The notes beneath the pieces were generated by a model. That model searched no databases, had not been told where the DNA came from, and worked only from the letters and a program-made list of their open reading frames with translations. Position numbers and translations under genes: made by a program. A stretch of DNA of 64,000 nt from Corynebacterium lujinxingii (lineage in GTDB: Bacteria > Actinomycetota > Actinomycetes > Mycobacteriales > Mycobacteriaceae), in contig NZ_CP061032.1 in NCBI RefSeq assembly GCF_014490555.1, positions 1,302,001 to 1,366,000 on the forward strand, in the 5' to 3' direction. Numbering within the stretch: the first letter of the stretch is position 1; the number at the start of each line of letters is the position of its first letter. Positions 53,024 through 63,022 of the stretch are shown here, one piece after another.

Positions 53024-54593
53024 TCCGACCCCGCTTGGTGCGGGTTTGCCCGACACAGCGATGCGACTCGCCGAGGCGTTGCGTGAGGCCGGGTTTACCA
53101 ACGCGGGTATTGCAGAGCATCTCGGCCCGGCGGCCACGCAGGCGATGTACCGCGGCGAGCCTGGCGTGGTGCGCCACGCGTGCAGCGATGGGTCTGATCT
53201 GTCGCTGCTGGTGCGCTTTTTCATCCTGCGAGAGCCGGTCGCCCAGTCGCCGCTCGCAGCTGCGTTGGGAGATGACCTGGTGCGCTCGCTTATCGACGAC
53301 TCCGTCGCCGCCCTCGACTCCGACACCGGAGAACTACGCATAGCGCTCGATATCCGGCCGCACCTCATCACCGGCCACGAACGGCTGGTCTTTTCCGATC
53401 TTGATGCATCGATGACCGATATCGTGCCCGGCCGCGACCACGTTTTGGGAGTCGGCGCGGCGTCGCTGTCGCTGTTGTCCGCTGCCCCGCTCTCCCCTGT
53501 CGATTCCGTGTTGGATCTGGGCACCGGCTCCGGTGTGCAAGCCTTGGGGCAAGCCCCGGTTGCCGAGCGTGTCGTCGCCACAGACGTCCACGGCCGTGCC
53601 CTCGACCTTGCGCAGGCCACGCTCGCAGCCAACGGCGTGGACAACGTGGAATTGCGCCACGGGAGCTGGTTCGAAGCGGTCGCCGGCGAACACTTCGACC
53701 GCATCGTCGCCAACCCGCCGTTTGTGGTTGGCCTGCCGGAAGTCGGCCACGTCTACCGCGATTCGGGGATGGATCTCGACGGCGCATCGGAGTTCGTCGT
53801 CAAGCACGCGCCCGAGCACCTAGCCGAGGGCGGCCGTGCGTTCATCCTCGCCTCCTGGGTGCATGTGGAGGGCGAATCGTGGCAGTCGCGCGTCGCGTCG
53901 TGGCTTCCCAAAACCGGTGTGAACGCCTGGGTGTTACAGCGCGACGTCGTCGACCCGGGCATGTACGTCTCCACGTGGCTGCGCGACGAAACCATCGACC
54001 CGCGTTCGGCGGAAGGGATCGAGCGCACCGAACGGTGGCTCGCTCATTTCGCGGAGAACAACGTCACCGGGATCGGGTTCGGCTGGATACTTCTCGACGA
54101 CATCGGCGACGCCCCCACCGAGGTCACCGCGGAAGCACTCTCGCAACCGTTTAGCGACCCGCTTGGGCCTGAGGCCGAGGAGTACTTCGCCCGCACCGCC
54201 TGGCTGCGCGGCAAAACGTCCGACGACATCCTCAACGCGCGCTACCTGCTGCGTCCCGGGCTTGCACTCGAGGAAGTCAGCCTGGCCGACACCGATGCCG
54301 GCATGGGTTTTGCCCCCGAGGTCACCCGCATCACCCGCACCGACGGGCCACGGTTTACCCACGACGTCGACGCCGGGGTGCTGGCCATCCTGTCGGGGCT
54401 GAACCCGGACGGGTTGCCGCTGCGCGATGTGGCCGGGCTCTACGCGGCGGCGAACGGCCTGTACGACCTCGACGAGACACAACAGGTGGAGGCCTCGGCG
54501 GCGGGTGTTGTCGTCGACCTGATCCGGCACGGGCTTGTGCTGCCCGCTGAGATTTCCACCACCGTCAACGAGAAAGGATCCTCCGACAGATGA
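53016..54593 (+). CDS. Class I SAM-dependent methyltransferase (HemK/RsmC-like core with extra domains)
   Basis: 525 residues. SAM motif LDLGTGSGVQALG, post-I VVATDVHGRALDLA and motif IV IVANPPFVVG (NPPF), seen in amino-N-methyltransferases of Gln, adenine or guanine. N-terminal 140 and C-terminal 200 residues are extra domains conserved in actinobacterial homologues. GCAGGAGG lies 5 nt before the ATG. The stop overlaps dtd by 4 nt (ATGA). The target is unknown; linkage to dtd suggests translation. Confidence 0.85.
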   Translation: MTDPTPLGAGLPDTAMRLAEALREAGFTNAGIAEHLGPAATQAMYRGEPGVVRHACSDGSDLSLLVRFFILREPVAQSPLAAALGDDLVRSLIDDSVAALDSDTGELRIALDIRPHLITGHERLVFSDLDASMTDIVPGRDHVLGVGAASLSLLSAAPLSPVDSVLDLGTGSGVQALGQAPVAERVVATDVHGRALDLAQATLAANGVDNVELRHGSWFEAVAGEHFDRIVANPPFVVGLPEVGHVYRDSGMDLDGASEFVVKHAPEHLAEGGRAFILASWVHVEGESWQSRVASWLPKTGVNAWVLQRDVVDPGMYVSTWLRDETIDPRSAEGIERTERWLAHFAENNVTGIGFGWILLDDIGDAPTEVTAEALSQPFSDPLGPEAEEYFARTAWLRGKTSDDILNARYLLRPGLALEEVSLADTDAGMGFAPEVTRITRTDGPRFTHDVDAGVLAILSGLNPDGLPLRDVAGLYAAANGLYDLDETQQVEASAAGVVVDLIRHGLVLPAEISTTVNEKGSSDR

Positions 54594-55024
54594 AAGCCGT
54601 GTTGACCCGAGTTTCCGAAGCCTCCGTCACCGTGGACGGAGAGGTAGTCGGCGCGATCGAATGCGCCGACACTGGCGGCATCCTCGCGCTCGTCGGAGTT
54701 GGCCGCGACGACGCCGACGATGCGTGGGAGACGATGGCGCGCAAGATCGCCGAACTGCGCATCCTCGACGGCGAGCGCTCGGTCGAAGACACCGGCGCGC
54801 CGGTACTCCTGGTCAGTCAGTTCACCTTGATGGGCCGCACTGCCAAAGGCCGCCGCCCCTCGTGGGCCGATGCGGCACCGGGCGATGCCGCGAAGCCGGT
54901 GATGGACAAGATTGCGGCTGCGCTGCGCGAGCGTGGCATTCACGTCGAAGAGGGTCAGTTCGGGGCGAAGATGCGCGTGCATAGCGTCAACGAGGGACCG
55001 TTTACCGTGTTTGTGGAGTGTTAA
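54590..55024 (+). CDS. dtd: D-aminoacyl-tRNA deacylase
   Basis: Removes D-amino acids from tRNA. 144 residues. Signature SQFTLMGRTAKGRRPSW and the cross-subunit NEGPFTVF (usual NXGPXT; here F at the Pro+1 place as in some actinobacteria). Coupled to the methyltransferase. 128 nt precede sigB. Confidence 0.96.
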   Translation: MKAVLTRVSEASVTVDGEVVGAIECADTGGILALVGVGRDDADDAWETMARKIAELRILDGERSVEDTGAPVLLVSQFTLMGRTAKGRRPSWADAAPGDAAKPVMDKIAAALRERGIHVEEGQFGAKMRVHSVNEGPFTVFVEC

Positions 55025-55076
55025 CCGGCGCTCCACAACGTTTGCTGAGCGAGAGCTGAATATAAATCTCTACCAC

Positions 55077-55104
55077 GGGAACACCGGGGACGGATAAGCC
55101 GTTG
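55077..55104 (+). promoter_or_regulatory. SigH-type promoter of sigB
   Basis: GGGAAC at 55077, then about 18 nt, then GTTG at 55101, fitting the corynebacterial SigH consensus GGAA-N(16-20)-GTT. In C. glutamicum sigB is a known SigH target. Confidence 0.6.
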
Positions 55105-55152
55105 CTTAATCAGATTGCAGAGCTGTTCTATCCAGTCTGAGGAGGCCCCCAC

Positions 55153-56142
<990 letters not shown>

Positions 56143-56153
56143 AAACCCATCGC

Positions 56154-56190
56154 AGCCCAGTGGTGCGGCCAAGGTCGCAGCCGCTGGGCT
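56154..56190. terminator. Two-part hairpin after sigB
   Basis: Outer stem AGCCCAG / CTGGGCT and inner TGCGGCC-AA-GGTCGCA. No T-run follows; the 3' arm abuts the dtxR -10. Confidence 0.5.
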
Positions 56191-56195
56191 AAAGT
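56190..56195 (+). promoter_or_regulatory. Probable -10 of dtxR
   Basis: TAAAGT, giving a leader of about 60 nt that contains the hairpin GCAGCAG / CTGCTGC at 56220-56238. Confidence 0.45.
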
Positions 56196-56264
56196 ATTGC
56201 CAAAACCTGCGTTTGAGCAGCAGCAGACGAGCTGCTGCAGTGTCGAGTGGAAGGAACAAAGACT

Positions 56265-56954
56265 GTGCGCGACCTCGTCGACACCACCGAGATGTACCTG
56301 CGGACGGTCTACGAGCTCGAAGAAGAAGGCATTACCCCGCTGCGCGCTCGCATCGCCGAGCGCCTGGAGCAGTCCGGCCCCACTGTCTCGCAGACTGTCG
56401 CCCGCATGGAACGCGACGGGCTCATTGTGGTCGAGCACGACCGCTCCCTGTCGCTGACCGAGGCCGGACGCGAGCGCGCCACTGCCGTCATGCGCAAGCA
56501 CCGTCTCGCCGAGCGGCTGCTTACCGACGTGCTCAAGCTCGACCTCGAGCAAGTCCACGACGAGGCATGCCGCTGGGAGCACGTGATGAGCGAGGAGGTG
56601 GAGCGGCGCTTGGTGGCAGTGCTGGATAACCCCACCCGCTCCCCCTTCGGTAACCCGATCCCGGCGCTCGACGCGTTGGGCGCCACCGAAGAAGAAGCCG
56701 AGGAGTCTGGCACGCGGGCAACAGACTTGCGGCTGACTGAACCCGCTCAAGCCCGGGTGGTGCAGATCTCCGAAATCCTGCAGGTGCCGCTCGACAGCGG
56801 CAAGACATTCGCGGGTATCGGTCACCTAGTGGGCGAGACCGTAACCCTTACCCCGCTCGAGGACGGCGCGTTAGAGATCAGTACTGCGAACCGGGAAACG
56901 GCCGTCTTGCCCGCCGAAGTCGCCCACGCACTGCGTGTGGAGCCCGAAAAGTAG
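56265..56954 (+). CDS. dtxR: Iron-dependent repressor DtxR
   Basis: Fe(II)-activated repressor of iron uptake and other genes. 229 residues from GTG at 56265 (MRDLVDTTEMYLR; GGAAGGA 10 nt upstream). With this start, the metal ligands align exactly with diphtheria DtxR: M10, H79, E83, H98, C102, E105, H106. Winged helix 1-70, dimer domain to about 140, then an SH3-like C-terminal domain. A longer frame from 56247 is rejected. No DtxR box (TTAGGTTAG-type palindrome) is seen in this window. Confidence 0.97.
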   Translation: MRDLVDTTEMYLRTVYELEEEGITPLRARIAERLEQSGPTVSQTVARMERDGLIVVEHDRSLSLTEAGRERATAVMRKHRLAERLLTDVLKLDLEQVHDEACRWEHVMSEEVERRLVAVLDNPTRSPFGNPIPALDALGATEEEAEESGTRATDLRLTEPAQARVVQISEILQVPLDSGKTFAGIGHLVGETVTLTPLEDGALEISTANRETAVLPAEVAHALRVEPEK

Positions 56955-56977
56955 ACACGGAAAGGTTGTCTTTGCCA

Positions 56978-57958
56978 ATGAAGCTCGTAGTCACCGGCGG
57001 CGCCGGATACGTCGGAAGCGTATGCGCGGAAACGCTCATTGAAGCGGGCCACGAGGTCACCGTCGTCGACGATTTCAGCACCGGCAACCGCTACGCGGTG
57101 CCCGACCAGGCGCATCTTGTTGAGGGCAACATCTCCGACGCCATCGGCGACGTCCTTGGTAGCGAACGCTACGACGGGGTGCTTCACTTCGCCGCCCGCT
57201 CATTGGTCGGAGAGTCAATGCAAGATCCGGCGAAATACTGGCACAGCAACGTCGGTGTCTCACTCGACTTGCTCGACGCAATGCGCACCCACGGTGTGAA
57301 CTCGCTAGTGTTCTCCTCCACTGCCGCCACTTACGGCGAACCGGATGTTGTCCCGATCACCGAAGACGCCCCGACCCGTCCGACGAACCCGTATGGCGCA
57401 TCCAAACTCGCTATCGACCACGCCATAACGTCGTACTGCAACGCTTACGGGCTCGGAGCGACCAGCCTGCGCTACTTCAACGTCGCAGGCGCACACAACG
57501 GTGTCGGCGAAAACCACATCACCGAAACCCACCTCATCCCGATCGTGCTGCAGGTCGCGATGGGCTACCGCGACAAGATCATGATGTACGGCGATGACTG
57601 GCCGACCGAGGACGGCACCTGCGTCCGCGACTACATCCACATCCGCGACCTCGCGGATGCGCACATGCTTGCCCTAGAGACGAACACGCCGGGTAGCCAC
57701 CGGATCTACAACTTGGGCTCCGGTGCTGGCTACTCGGTACGCGAAGTCGTCGAAATGTGCCGCGAAGTCACCGGCCACCCGATCCCCGCAGAAGTGGCAC
57801 CACGGCGCGCCGGCGACCCAGCAGTGCTCATCGCCTCGTCCGACAAGATTAAACAAGAGCTCGGGTGGGACCCGTCGCGCACGCAATTACGCCGCATCGT
57901 TGAAGACGCGTGGGAGTTCACCCGCGAGCTGGGCGAGAATTCGCACTCTGCGCGCTAA
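56978..57958 (+). CDS. galE: UDP-glucose 4-epimerase
   Basis: 326 residues. NAD-binding TGGAGYVGS, catalytic YGASK (YXXXK), SSTAATYGEP and DYIHIRDLADAH. Supplies UDP-galactose for arabinogalactan. The ATG at 56978 is used since the GGAAAGG upstream has no spacing to the earlier TTG. The conserved pair dtxR-galE suggests cotranscription. The stop overlaps the convergent DUF4192 stop. Confidence 0.95.
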   Translation: MKLVVTGGAGYVGSVCAETLIEAGHEVTVVDDFSTGNRYAVPDQAHLVEGNISDAIGDVLGSERYDGVLHFAARSLVGESMQDPAKYWHSNVGVSLDLLDAMRTHGVNSLVFSSTAATYGEPDVVPITEDAPTRPTNPYGASKLAIDHAITSYCNAYGLGATSLRYFNVAGAHNGVGENHITETHLIPIVLQVAMGYRDKIMMYGDDWPTEDGTCVRDYIHIRDLADAHMLALETNTPGSHRIYNLGSGAGYSVREVVEMCREVTGHPIPAEVAPRRAGDPAVLIASSDKIKQELGWDPSRTQLRRIVEDAWEFTRELGENSHSAR

Positions 57959-59106
57959 CCGCCGAGTTCAAACCAGGTGTCCCGGCATCCTCTGCGGCTG
58001 ACGTCGAGGATGTCTTCCGCTTTGCCCGCGAGCATGACGTGGAGCAGCAAGTTCGATAGCGAGTGGCCTGGCACCTCGTCGTCCGCGCAGCGCAGCGCGA
58101 CTCCCGCCCAGGCGTAGAGGCGTTGCGAGACTGCCACGATCGCCCACAGGCATAGCGCGTTGGCGCGGATAGCGCCGGTGAAGTTGCGTCCGATTGTCAG
58201 TAGGATCGCGGATGCGCCGCGGGGGTGCTCGAGCGCGTCGAGGATGAGGCAGTCTCGCAGCCTTCCGCGCGTGAGTACGGAGGCAAGGAGTTCTACATCG
58301 GCGTCTGAGTCGAAGACATCCGCGAGAACGAGGCCGTCGTCGTTATCGATGACTTTCACGCTCGGGGCGGTGGCGAATAGTTCGCAGGCCCGCTCGATGT
58401 CTCTGCGTGCGAGCAACGGCGCGACATGCATGAGGTCGGCGAGTTCCGCGCCTCGTCGGTAGGCACGCGGTGCTACTGCGTCGCAGCGGGCTGCATCACT
58501 GTAGAGAAACGGGTCGAAGTGCTCGTACGTGTCCACGCGGTCGAGTTCCGGCAAGATTCCGTTGTCGATGTACGGCCGCATCGCGGGAGAGGCGATGACT
58601 GAGGCGACGGTGCCCGCGTCGAAACAGTCCTCCCATCCCCATTCGGCTGCCGCCGCAGGGTCGTTGACAAACGCCAGGCGGTACGGGGTGCCGTCGGCGA
58701 CCTCGGAGACGCACCAGCATGCGTCGATGACGGGGCCGTACTCGTCGGCAAGCAAACGCAGCTCCTCGGTCGCGCGGGCGACCATGCTGGACTCGGGGAC
58801 TCGGCTGATGACTACGGCGAAGGTGGCGGCGTGGTTGAGCATCGGTAGCTGTGCGAGCATGTCGTGCAGCTGCTCGGTGCTACCAATGTCGGCACAAAAG
58901 TAGGGCCCGACGTCCAGGGTGTCTGGGTCGTCGGGCCGGGTGTGCAGGTTGATGAGCGCCACCGTTTCGCTCGGGTAGTAGCCGAGCGTACCGGGCAGTG
59001 ATGCGATGAGGTGCGCTGGCGAGCGCAGTGTGTAGGTGTCGGGATGGGCCGTTTCGGCGTCATCGAACGGATTGTTTCCTTGTGGCTGTGGTTGAGTGTC
59101 AGTCAT
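57955..59106 (-). CDS. DUF4192 family protein
   Basis: 383 residues, starting MTDTQPQPQGNNPFDDAET, then SPAHLIASLPGTLGYYPSETVALINL, the family signature. C-terminal half is alpha-helical with NALCLWAIVAVSQRLYAWAG. Unknown function, cytosolic. The open frame continues upstream across the PAC2 gene but that part is antisense noise. Stop codon TAG overlaps galE TAA by 2 nt. Confidence 0.9.
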   Translation of the reverse strand: MTDTQPQPQGNNPFDDAETAHPDTYTLRSPAHLIASLPGTLGYYPSETVALINLHTRPDDPDTLDVGPYFCADIGSTEQLHDMLAQLPMLNHAATFAVVISRVPESSMVARATEELRLLADEYGPVIDACWCVSEVADGTPYRLAFVNDPAAAAEWGWEDCFDAGTVASVIASPAMRPYIDNGILPELDRVDTYEHFDPFLYSDAARCDAVAPRAYRRGAELADLMHVAPLLARRDIERACELFATAPSVKVIDNDDGLVLADVFDSDADVELLASVLTRGRLRDCLILDALEHPRGASAILLTIGRNFTGAIRANALCLWAIVAVSQRLYAWAGVALRCADDEVPGHSLSNLLLHVMLAGKAEDILDVSRRGCRDTWFELGG

Positions 59107-59226
59107 ATCTATCTGACGCTGAAAATCGCCTGCCGGTTCCGTCGACTTTTGGTTCTGTGGAATGTTTCTGTGTGGCGCTCCGTTATGGTGTGGGAATGCG
59201 CGATACCACCTCAGGAGGTTCTTACC

Positions 59227-60330
59227 GTGACGAATGATCGGCAGATGTACGAATTGGAGTACCCTTCGCCTTCCGTGGACAGCGCCAACCCGAAGGGGCC
59301 GGCGCTTGTCGTCGCCATGCGCGGCTACGCGGATGCGGGCCACGCTGTCGAGTCCGCCGCCGACCACCTCAAGGCGGCGTTGGAATCCCGCACGGTAGCG
59401 ACGTTTAGCAACGACGAGTTGATCGATTACCGCTCGCGCCGTCCGACGGTGACGCTTGCGCACTCGGAAATCACTGACATCGCTGACCTGCAGCTGGATA
59501 TGCGGGTGCTGAGGGACGCGAACGGCAAGTCGTTTTTGCTGTTGTCCGGCCCGGAGCCGGATCTGCGCTGGGAGGCGTTCAGCAACGCTGTGGCCGACCT
59601 CGTCGAGCGGTTCAACGTGGAGAAGACGATCTGCCTGTACGCCGCTCCGATGGGCGCGCCGCACACTCGCCCGTTGGTGGTCTCCGCACACGGCAATGAT
59701 TCGGACTTGGTCGGTTCGATGTACACCTTCGATGGGATGGTGTCTATCCCGGGTTCGGCCTCGATCCTTATCGAACGCGAGCTGCACGGCCGGGGCCGGA
59801 ACGTGGCGGGTTATACGGCGCACGTGCCGCACTACGTCGCGGCGTCGCCGTACCCGCATGCGACGTTCCAGCTGCTGCAATCAGTGCAAGACTCCACCGG
59901 GTTGAAGTTCCCGCTGGGCTCGCTCGAGGGCGATATGCGCCGCGTGACGCAGCAGTTGGCGGAGCAGACGACGAACTCCGACGAGATCGCCCACGTGGTC
60001 CAGGCGCTCGAAGAGCACTACGACCAGGAGATGGAGGAGTACCGCAGTCGCCACCCGCAGGCCATGATGCCGGGCGAAGCGCAGATGCCCTCTGGCGAGG
60101 AGATCAGCGAGGCGTTTGAGAATTATCTCACCGCCATCGAGGACCGTGATCGCACCCGCGAGGAGCAGCGAAGCCTCCCCCACGACGAGGCGACGGATCA
60201 GCGTCTGCGTGACCACTTCTTCATCGACCCCGCGCAGCCTGAGATCGATGATGCTGCGGAGCGTTCGCGTGACGACGACAACGGCACCGGCGATGACACC
60301 GATCGGGGCGAAAACCGCTCCGGCGATTAG
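59227..60330 (+). CDS. PAC2 family protein
   Basis: 367 residues from GTG at 59227 (AGGAGG 11 nt upstream; MTNDRQMYELEYPSPSV). PAC2 core: VVAMRGYADAGHAVESAADHL, GAPHTRPLVVSAHG and HVPHYVAASPYPHATFQLL. PAC2 proteins relate to proteasome-assembly chaperones; the role in this proteasome-poor genus is unknown. C-terminal acidic tail (DDNGTGDDTDRGENR). Confidence 0.9.
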   Translation: MTNDRQMYELEYPSPSVDSANPKGPALVVAMRGYADAGHAVESAADHLKAALESRTVATFSNDELIDYRSRRPTVTLAHSEITDIADLQLDMRVLRDANGKSFLLLSGPEPDLRWEAFSNAVADLVERFNVEKTICLYAAPMGAPHTRPLVVSAHGNDSDLVGSMYTFDGMVSIPGSASILIERELHGRGRNVAGYTAHVPHYVAASPYPHATFQLLQSVQDSTGLKFPLGSLEGDMRRVTQQLAEQTTNSDEIAHVVQALEEHYDQEMEEYRSRHPQAMMPGEAQMPSGEEISEAFENYLTAIEDRDRTREEQRSLPHDEATDQRLRDHFFIDPAQPEIDDAAERSRDDDNGTGDDTDRGENRSGD

Positions 60331-60358
60331 GGCCTAAGGCGGTGTCGGGGCTGTCAGC

Positions 60359-60364
60359 TACGGT
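60359..60364 (+). promoter_or_regulatory. -10 element for leaderless transcript (HelY-like gene)
   Basis: TACGGT ends 7 nt before the GTG at 60372. Confidence 0.6.
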
Positions 60365-60371
60365 GGGAAGC

Positions 60372-62915
60372 GTGACGCTTTCTGACTTGCTTTCCGACAT
60401 CGCCGAGGCACCGGAGTCCCTGTTCGAGGACGCGGTGTGGGACTCGTTCACGTCGTGGACGGCCTCCCGCGGCATCAGCCTCTACCCCGCCCAGGAGGAG
60501 GCTTCGCTAGCGCTGCTCGCCGGCGACAACGTGATTCTGGCGACGCCGACCGGGTCCGGTAAGTCCATGGTCGCCAACGCCGCGCACTTTATCGCGCTCG
60601 CACGTGGCCAACGCTCGTTCTATACCGCGCCGATCAAGGCGCTGGTGAGCGAAAAGTTCTTCGCGTTGTGCGAAATCTTCGGTGCCGAGAACGTCGGCAT
60701 GATGACCGGCGACGCCTCGGTCAACGCAAATGCCCCGATCATCGCCGCAACTGCAGAAATCGTGGCCAACATCGCCCTGCGCGAAGGCGAAAACGCTCGC
60801 ATCGACCAAGTGGTGATGGATGAATTCCACTATTACTCGGAGCCAGAGCGTGGCTGGGCGTGGCAAGTACCGCTGCTTGAACTGCCCAAAGCACAGTTCC
60901 TCCTCATGTCCGCAACACTCGGCGACACCGCGTGGCTGGAAGAGGACCTGACCAAGCGCACCGGCCGCAAGACGACCTACGTCGGCGGCGCCGAGCGCCC
61001 CGTGCCGCTCGACTTCCACTACGTGTTCACCCCGGTGCACGAAACGATTGAGGAGCTGCTCGCGGACGGCAAGGCGCCGATCTACGTCGTGCATTTTTCC
61101 CAACGCGAGGCCACCGAGCGTGCGCAGGCGCTAACCAGCATGAAGATCGTCACCGACGAGGAGAAGCGCCGGATCGCGGAAGAAATCGGCGACTTCCGCT
61201 TCACCACGACCTTCGGTAAAACGCTCTCGAAGCTTGTGCGCCGCGGAATCGGCATCCACCACGCCGGCATGCTGCCGAAGTACCGCAGACTTGTAGAGCG
61301 TCTCTCGCAGACCGGCCTGCTGAAGGTCATCTGCGGCACAGACACACTGGGAGTGGGCATCAACGTGCCCATCCGCACGGTGCTGATCACCGGCCTAGCC
61401 AAGTTCGACGGCACCCGCCAGCGCATTTTGAAGTCGCGCGAATTCCACCAGATCGCCGGTCGCGCAGGACGCGCCGGCTACGACACGGAGGGCACCGTGG
61501 TCGTCGAGGCCCCAGAGCACGAAATAGAAAACGTGAAGCTGCGCCGCAAGGCCGGCGACGACCCGAAGAAGCTCAAGAAGATCCGCAAGAAATCCGCGCG
61601 CGACGGCGAAGTGTCTTGGTCTGAGAACACTTTCGAGCGGCTCAAGGTTGCGGAGCCGGAGGAACTCACCAGCCAGTTCAAGGTGTCGAACTCGATGCTG
61701 CTCAACGTGGTGGCGCGCCCAGGCGACGGCTACGAGCACATGCGCAAACTGCTGCGCGGAAACCACGACAACCGCACGAAGCAAAACCGCGACATCCTCA
61801 CCGCTGTCGAGCTCTTCCGCGGATTGATCAACGCTGGCGTGGTGGAGCGCACCCCGGACTCCCCCGCGTTCCGCCCGTACACGCTCACCCAGGAGCTGGA
61901 CCGCGATTTCGCGCTCAACCAGCCGCTTGCACCGTTCGCGTTGGCGTTTCTCACAATCCTGGATCCGGAGGCGGACACCTACACCTTGGATGTCATCTCC
62001 GCGTTCGAGGCGATTTTGGACGATCCTCGCCAACTCCTGCAGGCCCAGGAGAAGGCGGCCCGCGGCGAGGAGATCGCCGCGTTGAAAGCGGAGGGTGTGG
62101 ACTACACGGAGCGCATGGCGATCATCGAGGATGTCACCTACCCGAAGCCACTCGCCGACGAACTGGACGAGGCCTTCGACACCTTCACCCAGGGCAACCC
62201 GTGGGCGAAGGAATTCGAGCCGTCGCCGAAATCCGTAGTGCGGGACATGATCGAACACGCGATGACGTTTTCGGATCTCATCTCCACCTACGGCCTGGCC
62301 CGTTCCGAGGGCGTCGTACTGCGCTACCTCACCGACGCGTGGCGGACACTGTCCTACTCCATCCCGGACGCCTACATGAACGAGGAGCTGGAAGACATCG
62401 TTGTGTGGCTCGGCGAGATGATCCGCCAAGTGGACTCCTCGCTTATCGACGAATGGGCGCACATGACCGGCGACGACGAACCGGTCAGCCAGGACACCAT
62501 CGACCGCGAGCTGGCCTTCGGCGTGCAGGACCCGACCGCACTGACCGCGAACCGGCGCGCGTTCACCATCATGGTGCGAAACTACTTCTTCCGGATTGTC
62601 GAACTGTTCGCATACGAAAAGGAAGACGCGCTCGCGGAAATGTTCGACTACCTCGAACCGGATGAGCGGGTGGATTGGCCGGCTGCGATGGACGACTACT
62701 TCGACGAGTACGACGACGTGGAGCTCGGACCAGATTCACGTGGTCCAGAGTTTTTCCGTCTCAGCGACACAACCGGCAGATCCTGGCAGGTCACGCAGAT
62801 CATCAACGATCCGGAGGGCGACAACGCGTTCCAGATCCATGGTGTGGTCGACCTCGACGCATCGGACGAAGCGGGCGAGGTGCGCCTGTCTTCGGTTGAG
62901 ATGCGGGGGCAGTAG
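60372..62915 (+). CDS. HelY/Ski2-like SF2 RNA helicase with DUF3516 C-terminal domain
   Basis: 847 residues. Motif I ATPTGSGKSMV, II VVMDEFHYY (DEFH), III MSATLGDT, VI HQIAGRAGRAGYD; the C-terminal half from about 430 is the DUF3516 region. Probable role in RNA processing or decay. GTG at 60372 is fixed by the leaderless promoter; a GTG 30 nt upstream (60342) is the alternative. A dispersed 12-mer lies 8 nt after the stop. Confidence 0.93.
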   Translation: MTLSDLLSDIAEAPESLFEDAVWDSFTSWTASRGISLYPAQEEASLALLAGDNVILATPTGSGKSMVANAAHFIALARGQRSFYTAPIKALVSEKFFALCEIFGAENVGMMTGDASVNANAPIIAATAEIVANIALREGENARIDQVVMDEFHYYSEPERGWAWQVPLLELPKAQFLLMSATLGDTAWLEEDLTKRTGRKTTYVGGAERPVPLDFHYVFTPVHETIEELLADGKAPIYVVHFSQREATERAQALTSMKIVTDEEKRRIAEEIGDFRFTTTFGKTLSKLVRRGIGIHHAGMLPKYRRLVERLSQTGLLKVICGTDTLGVGINVPIRTVLITGLAKFDGTRQRILKSREFHQIAGRAGRAGYDTEGTVVVEAPEHEIENVKLRRKAGDDPKKLKKIRKKSARDGEVSWSENTFERLKVAEPEELTSQFKVSNSMLLNVVARPGDGYEHMRKLLRGNHDNRTKQNRDILTAVELFRGLINAGVVERTPDSPAFRPYTLTQELDRDFALNQPLAPFALAFLTILDPEADTYTLDVISAFEAILDDPRQLLQAQEKAARGEEIAALKAEGVDYTERMAIIEDVTYPKPLADELDEAFDTFTQGNPWAKEFEPSPKSVVRDMIEHAMTFSDLISTYGLARSEGVVLRYLTDAWRTLSYSIPDAYMNEELEDIVVWLGEMIRQVDSSLIDEWAHMTGDDEPVSQDTIDRELAFGVQDPTALTANRRAFTIMVRNYFFRIVELFAYEKEDALAEMFDYLEPDERVDWPAAMDDYFDEYDDVELGPDSRGPEFFRLSDTTGRSWQVTQIINDPEGDNAFQIHGVVDLDASDEAGEVRLSSVEMRGQ

Positions 62916-62922
62916 CAGGGGG

Positions 62923-62934
62923 TCGTCGCAAAGC
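62923..62934 (-). repeat. Intergenic copy of the dispersed 12-mer (TG variant)
   Basis: GCTTTGCGACGA on the minus strand between the helicase stop and the oxidoreductase promoter region. Confidence 0.55.
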
Positions 62935-63022
62935 GAAAAGCTCAAAACGGTCCTGCGGGAAGCTGCTCAAGCGTACATTAACTAGCGCACGCTTCGGACC
63001 TATCGTGACAAGGAGCACAACC

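Noticed and set aside
57955..59880. DUF4192 frame extended to 641 codons
   Set aside because: The extra upstream part lies antisense to the PAC2 gene and lacks similarity to the family; the start at 59106 is used.
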